Shown piece by piece: positions 7,006 through 10,493 of a stretch of 10,493 nucleotides of DNA (the first letter of the stretch is position 1; every line of letters starts with the position of its first letter). A program made the translations under genes and the position numbers. The notes below the pieces were generated by a model. That model ran no database searches and was not told the DNA's origin. It saw only the letters and a list, made by a program, of their open reading frames with translations. Location: assembly GCA_913044145.1 (NCBI GenBank), contig CAJWOD010000032.1, positions 1-10,493 of the forward strand. Reading direction: 5' to 3'. The stretch comes from an uncultured Nitrospina sp. Its GTDB lineage: Bacteria > Nitrospinota > Nitrospinia > Nitrospinales > VA-1.

Positions 7006-7027
7006 AAAAATTGTTAATGCAATTTCA

Positions 7028-7213
7028 TTACCAACTGGCCTTAGTAACACCAGGAACTTCTCCACGCAACGCCCTCTCGCGAAAACAAATGCGACATATA
7101 CCAAACTTTCTAAGGAAGGCTCTTGGCCGTCCACAGATATTACATCGGCTATAACCTCTAACAGTAAATTTGGGTTTTCTTTTCTGTTTAGCTATAAGTG
7201 CTTTTCTTGCCAT
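7028..7213 (-). CDS. rpsN: 30S ribosomal protein S14, short zinc type
   Basis: S14 binds the 30S head late in assembly, next to S3 and S10. This is the 61-residue zinc form rather than the roughly 100-residue zinc-free form found in E. coli. C24, C27, C40 and C43 form the CX2C-X12-CX2C zinc site. The surrounding RGYSRCNICGRPRAFLRKFG and the C-terminus GEVPGVTKASW are canonical for the short type. The ATG is four bases after the rplE stop; only a weak AAAGG overlapping that stop precedes it, suggesting coupling with L5. Confidence 0.98.
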   Translation of the reverse strand: MARKALIAKQKRKPKFTVRGYSRCNICGRPRAFLRKFGICRICFRERALRGEVPGVTKASW

Positions 7214-7217
7214 ACCT

Positions 7218-7757
7218 TTACTTTCTTAGGGGAAGCCCCATATGGGTCAACAAACATTTACCCTGCTCATCATTTTTAGCAGTGGTCGTAATTGTAATAT
7301 TCATTCCCTTAATCTTTTCTATTTTATCAAAATTGATTTCAGGAAAGATCAACTGCTCTTTCAATCCAATCGTATAATTACCACGCCCATCAAACGCTTT
7401 TGGGGGCAATCCTTTAAAATCACGCACTCGGGGAAGCGCAAAACAAACCAACCTTTCCCAAAACTCATACATACGGTTGCCGCGCATTGTAACCTTCAAA
7501 CCAATCGAAACCCCTTCTCGCAATTTGAAGTTGGAGATGGACTTTTTTGCCTTCGTTACAACCGGAGATTGGCCCGTAATTACCTTTAATTGCTCAATCC
7601 CAGATTCTATAAGTTTAGAGTTCTGTAACGCTTCACCCAGACCCATATTAACGGTAATCTTTTCCATCTTGGGAATTTCCATAACATTGCTCAAACCCAG
7701 ATCATTTTGGATAACCGCTTTATGTTTCTCAATATATGCTTTTTTAAAGTTTGCCAT
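7218..7757 (-). CDS. rplE: 50S ribosomal protein L5
   Basis: L5 binds 5S rRNA and contacts the P-site tRNA elbow, and it forms an intersubunit bridge with S13. The 179-residue protein has the family length. Recognisable segments are VMEIPKMEKITVNMGLGEAL near the N-terminus, GQSPVVTKAKKSISNFKLREG, the loop with DFKGLPPKAFDGRGNYTIGL and the C-terminal GMNITITTTAKNDEQGKCLL. The ATG lies two bases after the rplX stop, with AAGG seven bases upstream. In E. coli this joint is the S8 repressor target; I could not identify an equivalent structure by eye. Confidence 0.98.
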   Translation of the reverse strand: MANFKKAYIEKHKAVIQNDLGLSNVMEIPKMEKITVNMGLGEALQNSKLIESGIEQLKVITGQSPVVTKAKKSISNFKLREGVSIGLKVTMRGNRMYEFWERLVCFALPRVRDFKGLPPKAFDGRGNYTIGLKEQLIFPEINFDKIEKIKGMNITITTTAKNDEQGKCLLTHMGLPLRK

Positions 7758-7759
7758 AC

Positions 7760-8098
7760 CTATACCTTATCCAACACATCTCCGGTTTTTAAGCAAACGC
7801 GAACCCGCTTACCATCGGCCAGTTTTTTTAATTTTGTTCGAACTCCCTTACCGACCTTGTCGCTCACCAACAAAACATTAGATATATGAATTGTCCCTTC
7901 TTTCTCTATAATGGCTGACTGCTTAGACTTTCCATCCCCCTTCGTATGGCGTTTAACCATATTCAATTTCTCCACTGTTACACGTTCGCGCGCAGGGAAG
8001 ATTGCTAAAATTTTTCCCTTTTTTCCTTTTTCTTTCCCGGCAATAACCTGAACAATGTCGTCTTTTTTGAGATGCAATTTATATGCTGCCCTTTTCAC
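7760..8098 (-). CDS. rplX: 50S ribosomal protein L24
   Basis: L24 is one of the first proteins to bind 23S rRNA and starts 50S assembly; its loop lies near the tunnel exit. The 112-residue product contains the KOW motif at about 14-34 (DIVQVIAGKEKGKKGKILAI), followed by VEKLNMVKRHTK and the C-terminal KRVRVCLKTGDVLDKV. The start is GTG overlapping the rplN stop by one base (TAGTG), with GGAGG seven bases upstream inside the rplN coding end. Overlap and strong site point to reinitiation by ribosomes that finish L14. Confidence 0.98.
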   Translation of the reverse strand: MKRAAYKLHLKKDDIVQVIAGKEKGKKGKILAIFPARERVTVEKLNMVKRHTKGDGKSKQSAIIEKEGTIHISNVLLVSDKVGKGVRTKLKKLADGKRVRVCLKTGDVLDKV

Positions 8099-8466
8099 TA
8101 CAATACCTCCGGAGCAAGCGATAGAATCTTCATATAACGTTTAGCGCGCAATTCTCTAGCAACAGGACCAAAAATACGAGTCCCTACAGGGTCTTTCCCC
8201 TCTCCAATCAGAACTGCGGCGTTGTTATCAAACTTAATATAAGTTCCATTAGATCTTCGAATTTCTTTACAAGTACGAACCACTACTGCTTTTTTCACCT
8301 CACCTTTTTTCAAACTGCTCTGAGGATCAACTTCTTTTACGGCAACAACAATCACATCTCCAATTCGAGCATAGCGGCGACGAGACCCACCCAGCACCTT
8401 AATACACTGGACCACTTTCGCTCCAGAATTGTCCGCAACCTCTAAAACCGTTCTAAGTTGAATCAT
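8098..8466 (-). CDS. rplN: 50S ribosomal protein L14
   Basis: L14 lies at the subunit interface, forms bridges with 16S rRNA and is the binding site of the ribosome-silencing factor RsfS. The 122-residue product is the exact family length. It starts MIQLRTVLEVADNSGAKVVQ and includes the conserved ARIGDVIVVAVKE, IKFDNNAAVLI and GTRIFGPVARELR, ending ILSLAPEVL. The ATG overlaps the rpsQ stop (ATGA), with AAGGTG seven bases upstream. The joint with rpsQ is where the S10 operon ends and the spc operon begins in E. coli; here there is no room for a promoter outside coding sequence. Confidence 0.98.
   Translation of the reverse strand: MIQLRTVLEVADNSGAKVVQCIKVLGGSRRRYARIGDVIVVAVKEVDPQSSLKKGEVKKAVVVRTCKEIRRSNGTYIKFDNNAAVLIGEGKDPVGTRIFGPVARELRAKRYMKILSLAPEVL
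8099..8110 (-). promoter_or_regulatory. Ribosome binding site of rplX inside rplN
   Basis: GGAGG (8106-8110) is seven bases before the GTG at 8096-8098 and lies within the last codons of rplN. With the TAGTG overlap it indicates coupled translation. Confidence 0.75.
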
Positions 8467-8738
8467 GACGCTACACCTTCTTCTACATCTTTTTTAATAA
8501 TCTCTAGCATCCGCCAACGTTTGGTTTTACTCAGCGGTCGAGTTTCCCCAATACTAATGAAATCTCCAGGCTTACACTCATTTTTTTCATCATGCGCGCT
8601 ATATTTGCGGGTGCTTTTTACCACCTTTTTAAATTTAGGGTGCATATACTTCCGCTCCACCTTTACGACCACCGTCTTATCCATTTTGTTGCTTACAACA
8701 TGGCCTTGCAAAGTTTTTCTTTTTGTCGTCTTTTCCAA
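8463..8738 (-). CDS. rpsQ: 30S ribosomal protein S17
   Basis: S17 is an early 16S rRNA binder in the 30S body with an OB-like fold. The 91-residue protein shows the core GHVVSNKMDKTVVVKVERKY (12-31), HDEKNECKPGDFISIGETRPLSKTK and a basic-acidic C-terminus. The start is TTG, giving MEKTTKRKTLQG; AGGA lies seven bases upstream and no ATG is available in frame before the conserved core. The reading frame upstream is open for 17 codons back to the rpmC stop, and rpmC is in the same frame, but no usual start codon exists in that stretch. The stop overlaps rplN by four bases. Confidence 0.97.
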   Translation of the reverse strand: MEKTTKRKTLQGHVVSNKMDKTVVVKVERKYMHPKFKKVVKSTRKYSAHDEKNECKPGDFISIGETRPLSKTKRWRMLEIIKKDVEEGVAS

Positions 8739-8749
8739 AAGAGTTTCCT
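8739..8749 (-). promoter_or_regulatory. Ribosome binding site fixing the TTG start of rpsQ
   Basis: AGGA (8746-8749) is seven bases before TTG at 8736-8738. No ATG, GTG or TTG lies further upstream in frame before the rpmC stop, so this is the only standard start. Confidence 0.7.
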
Positions 8750-8789
8750 GTTCAGTTTGATTTTCAGGGCGATCTTTTACCCCATTACG

Positions 8790-9020
8790 TTATTTGTTTT
8801 CTTCCTTTTGTTCCTCTAAAGACTCTGACACCTCATCAATACCCTCCCGCTGAATGGTCTTAATTCTCGCAATATCTCTACGAAGACTTTTCAGTCTGCT
8901 CGGGTTTTCAATTTTTCCTGTGGCCAATTGAAACCTCAAGTTAAAAATTTCCTGACCCAAGTCCGTTAACTTATCCTCCCGTTCTTTCTCCGAAAGATCC
9001 CTTATCTCTTGTGCTTTCAT
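8790..9020 (-). CDS. rpmC: 50S ribosomal protein L29
   Basis: L29 sits near the tunnel exit beside L23 and contributes to the docking site for signal recognition particle and trigger factor. The 76-residue product is predicted to be two long helices. It starts MKAQEIRDLSEKEREDKL and has the family pattern LRFQLATGKIENPSRLKSLRR-type core (about 28-48) with DIARIKTI. It is a little longer than the usual 60-70 residues because of an acidic tail, ESLEEQKEENK. The ATG has only a weak TAGG close upstream. It lies 18 bases after rplP and 51 bases before rpsQ. Confidence 0.97.
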   Translation of the reverse strand: MKAQEIRDLSEKEREDKLTDLGQEIFNLRFQLATGKIENPSRLKSLRRDIARIKTIQREGIDEVSESLEEQKEENK

Positions 9021-9038
9021 TGCCTATTTACCATTCAG

Positions 9039-9443
9039 TTATTTCATAACAAATCGGGTTGCCACAGATAGTTTATGGGCCGCAAGACGAAACGCCTCTT
9101 TTGCAATCGGCTCAGGGACCCCTTCCATTTCGTAGAGCATACGTCCTGGCTTTACCACAGCCACCCAAAACTCTGGATTACCCTTACCCTTACCCATACG
9201 GGTTTCAAGAGGTTTCTTTGAAACTGGCTTATCAGGAAAAATTCTCAACCAAATTTTACCCCCTCTCTTCACATGTCTTGTCATAGCAATTCGGGCAGCT
9301 TCGATTTGCCGATTCGTTATGCGCCCACACTCCAGAGCTTGAAGACCAAAGGTGCCAAAACTCAAAGTCCCGCCTCGATAAGCGGTACCACGCATCTTAC
9401 CTTTATGGCGTTTTCTATATTTAACTCTTTTAGGCATCAACAT
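9039..9443 (-). CDS. rplP: 50S ribosomal protein L16
   Basis: L16 organises the A-site region and the central protuberance of the 50S subunit and is a late assembly protein. The 134-residue product begins MLMPKRVKYRKRHKGKMRG. It has the conserved ITNRQIEAARIAMTRHVKRG at 42-61 and RMGKGKGNPEFWVA at 82-95; R82 corresponds to E. coli R81, the residue hydroxylated by the ribosomal oxygenase RoxA. The start at 9441-9443 is chosen because AGGAG is ten bases upstream and many orthologues share the ML-PKR start; the ATG two codons later would be sixteen bases away. The gap to rpsC is 42 AT-rich bases. Confidence 0.98.
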   Translation of the reverse strand: MLMPKRVKYRKRHKGKMRGTAYRGGTLSFGTFGLQALECGRITNRQIEAARIAMTRHVKRGGKIWLRIFPDKPVSKKPLETRMGKGKGNPEFWVAVVKPGRMLYEMEGVPEPIAKEAFRLAAHKLSVATRFVMK

Positions 9444-9485
9444 GATGCGCTATCTCCTAATTAATTACTTTTAATTCCAAAAAAA

Positions 9486-10178
9486 TTATTCCTTAGACGC
9501 TTCACCAGTAGGTTTCGAATCAAATCCTTCTGGTTTTTTCAATTTCTTTTCTGGAAGAACCTCCCCCTTATAAACCCAAACCTTTACACCAATGATTCCA
9601 AAAGTGGTATTGGAGACCGCTGTTCCATAATCTATATCCGCCCTAAGAGTGTGTAAAGGCACTCGACCTTCACGGTACCATTCGCTCCGGGCAATTTCTG
9701 CCCCACCCAATCTTCCCGAAACCCGAACCTTGATCCCCTTGGCTCCAAAACGAAGAGCTGAAACAACACTTTTTTTCATAGCGCGACGAAAAGAAACCCG
9801 TTTTTCCAACTGCAAAGCTATATTTTGGCCTATTAAAGTAGCGTCCAACTCAGCGCGCCTAACCTCTTTAATATTGAGACTGATCTGCTTGCCAGACATC
9901 ACCTTCTCTAATTCCTCCTTAAGACGATCCACCTCCAGGCCCTTTTTGCCTATAATAATTCCAGGACGCGCGGTGTGAATATTAATCCGCACCCGATTCG
10001 CAGAACGTTCAATTTCTACCCGGGAAATTCCCGCATGCGACAATGTTTTGAAAATATATTTTCTAAGACTAACGTCCTCGACCAACTGACTAGAGTAGTC
10101 TTTACGCGCATACCAGTTAGAAATCCAAGTCTTGTTGAATCCTAAACGAAACCCATAGGGATGAACTTTTTGACCCAC
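9486..10178 (-). CDS. rpsC: 30S ribosomal protein S3
   Basis: S3 lies on the solvent side of the 30S head at the mRNA entry tunnel and contributes to mRNA unwinding. The 230-residue product starts MGQKVHPYGFRLG. A type II KH domain spans about 38-107, with the nucleic-acid-binding loop GIIIGKKG at 73-80. The C-terminal S3 domain includes GRLGGAEIARSEWYREGRVP and GTAVSNTTFGIIGVKVWVYKG, and a short charged tail ends KPTGEASKE. The start is GTG, with AAGGAG six bases upstream overlapping the rplV stop. It lies ten bases after rplV, the normal S10-operon order. Confidence 0.98.
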   Translation of the reverse strand: MGQKVHPYGFRLGFNKTWISNWYARKDYSSQLVEDVSLRKYIFKTLSHAGISRVEIERSANRVRINIHTARPGIIIGKKGLEVDRLKEELEKVMSGKQISLNIKEVRRAELDATLIGQNIALQLEKRVSFRRAMKKSVVSALRFGAKGIKVRVSGRLGGAEIARSEWYREGRVPLHTLRADIDYGTAVSNTTFGIIGVKVWVYKGEVLPEKKLKKPEGFDSKPTGEASKE

Positions 10179-10190
10179 TTTTTTCTCCTT
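10179..10190 (-). promoter_or_regulatory. Ribosome binding site fixing the GTG start of rpsC
   Basis: AAGGAG (10185-10190) is six bases before GTG at 10176-10178. It overlaps the rplV TAA (10189-10191), the same arrangement as at rpmJ/rpsM. Confidence 0.8.
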
Positions 10191-10493
10191 AAGATTCTTT
10201 TTCGTCCAGCACTAAAGTGATGTGACTGGTCTTTTTTTGAATCATTGTTGAAGTGCCTCTAGCACGCGCCATATTGCGTTTCCAAGTAACCCCCTCATCG
10301 ACTCTTACGTTTTTTACAAACAAATCTTCCACATCGAGAACCTTATGATTCTCTTCCGCATTGGCAATGGCAGATTTTAATAACTTTTGAAAAGTATCCG
10401 CTGCTCTTTTTCGCGTAAACTGCAAAATATTAATGGCATCGTTTACATTTTTTCCGCGAATTAAATCTGCCACCAACCTCGCCTTACGGGGTG
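10189..10493 (-). CDS. rplV: 50S ribosomal protein L22, 5' end cut by window
   Basis: L22 binds early in 50S assembly; its long beta-hairpin lines the polypeptide exit tunnel and is a site of macrolide-resistance mutations. The frame runs off the window edge. Reading to the edge gives PRKARLVADLIRGKNVNDA, so the TTG at 10474-10476 is an internal leucine, not a start. About ten N-terminal residues are missing compared with the usual 110. The tunnel hairpin covers roughly the segment with DEGVTWKRNMARARG, followed by the conserved KKTSHITLVLDE. Ten bases separate it from rpsC. Confidence 0.97.
   Translation of the reverse strand, partial: PRKARLVADLIRGKNVNDAINILQFTRKRAADTFQKLLKSAIANAEENHKVLDVEDLFVKNVRVDEGVTWKRNMARARGTSTMIQKKTSHITLVLDEKES

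Noticed and set aside
6990..7007. TTG at 7005-7007 as the start of rpsH
   Set aside because: It would add six residues not seen in S8 proteins and would sit on the GGAG that serves the downstream ATG.
7740..7800. S8 repressor-binding structure at the rplX-rplE joint
   Set aside because: It is expected from E. coli, but I could not trace a convincing helix with the known bulged core by eye; a covariance-model search would decide.
1..10493. A novel or accessory system
   Set aside because: Every stretch of useful length is taken by a recognised housekeeping gene in near-standard order, and no gap is large enough to hide another gene.

Overview
The window is a run of 22 tightly packed genes, all on the minus strand, so the genes are read from high to low coordinates. 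It is the S10-spc-alpha ribosomal protein cluster, beginning inside rplV and ending inside rpoA: rplV' - rpsC - rplP - rpmC - rpsQ - rplN - rplX - rplE - rpsN - rpsH - rplF - rplR - rpsE - rplO - secY - adk - infA - rpmJ - rpsM - rpsK - rpsD - rpoA'. Only the two end genes are cut. Every other reading frame is intact and close to its family's usual length.

Layout in transcription order. 10493-8463 is the end of the S10 operon (L22, S3, L16, L29, S17). 8466-2676 is the spc operon (L14, L24, L5, S14, S8, L6, L18, S5, L15, SecY, Adk). 2672-1 is IF-1, L36 and the alpha operon (S13, S11, S4, RNA polymerase alpha). The longest gap between genes is 59 bases, and no terminator-like hairpin with a U-run was seen, so the block could be one long transcript. 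Several joints overlap or touch (ATGA at rpsQ/rplN, TAGTG at rplN/rplX, TAAATG at rplO/secY), which suggests translational coupling.

Together the genes build both ribosomal subunits (head and body proteins of 30S; core, exit-tunnel and central-protuberance proteins of 50S), supply an initiation factor, the protein-conducting channel, adenylate kinase and the assembly platform of RNA polymerase. Departures from the textbook order are the missing rpmD (L30) between rpsE and rplO, and the missing map between adk and infA. Six of the 21 visible starts are GTG or TTG, each with a Shine-Dalgarno-like sequence. S4, S14, L36 and the adenylate kinase LID all carry zinc-type cysteine sets.

The organism is a bacterium of moderate to low GC. 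The alpha C-terminal motif RSYNCLKNA and the general look of RpoA, SecY and S5 recall former Deltaproteobacteria, Nitrospinota or Nitrospirota. That placement is inferred from memory of family patterns and is weak. I found no mobile element, CRISPR array, RNA gene or novel system; this is a conserved housekeeping region with a few local oddities.
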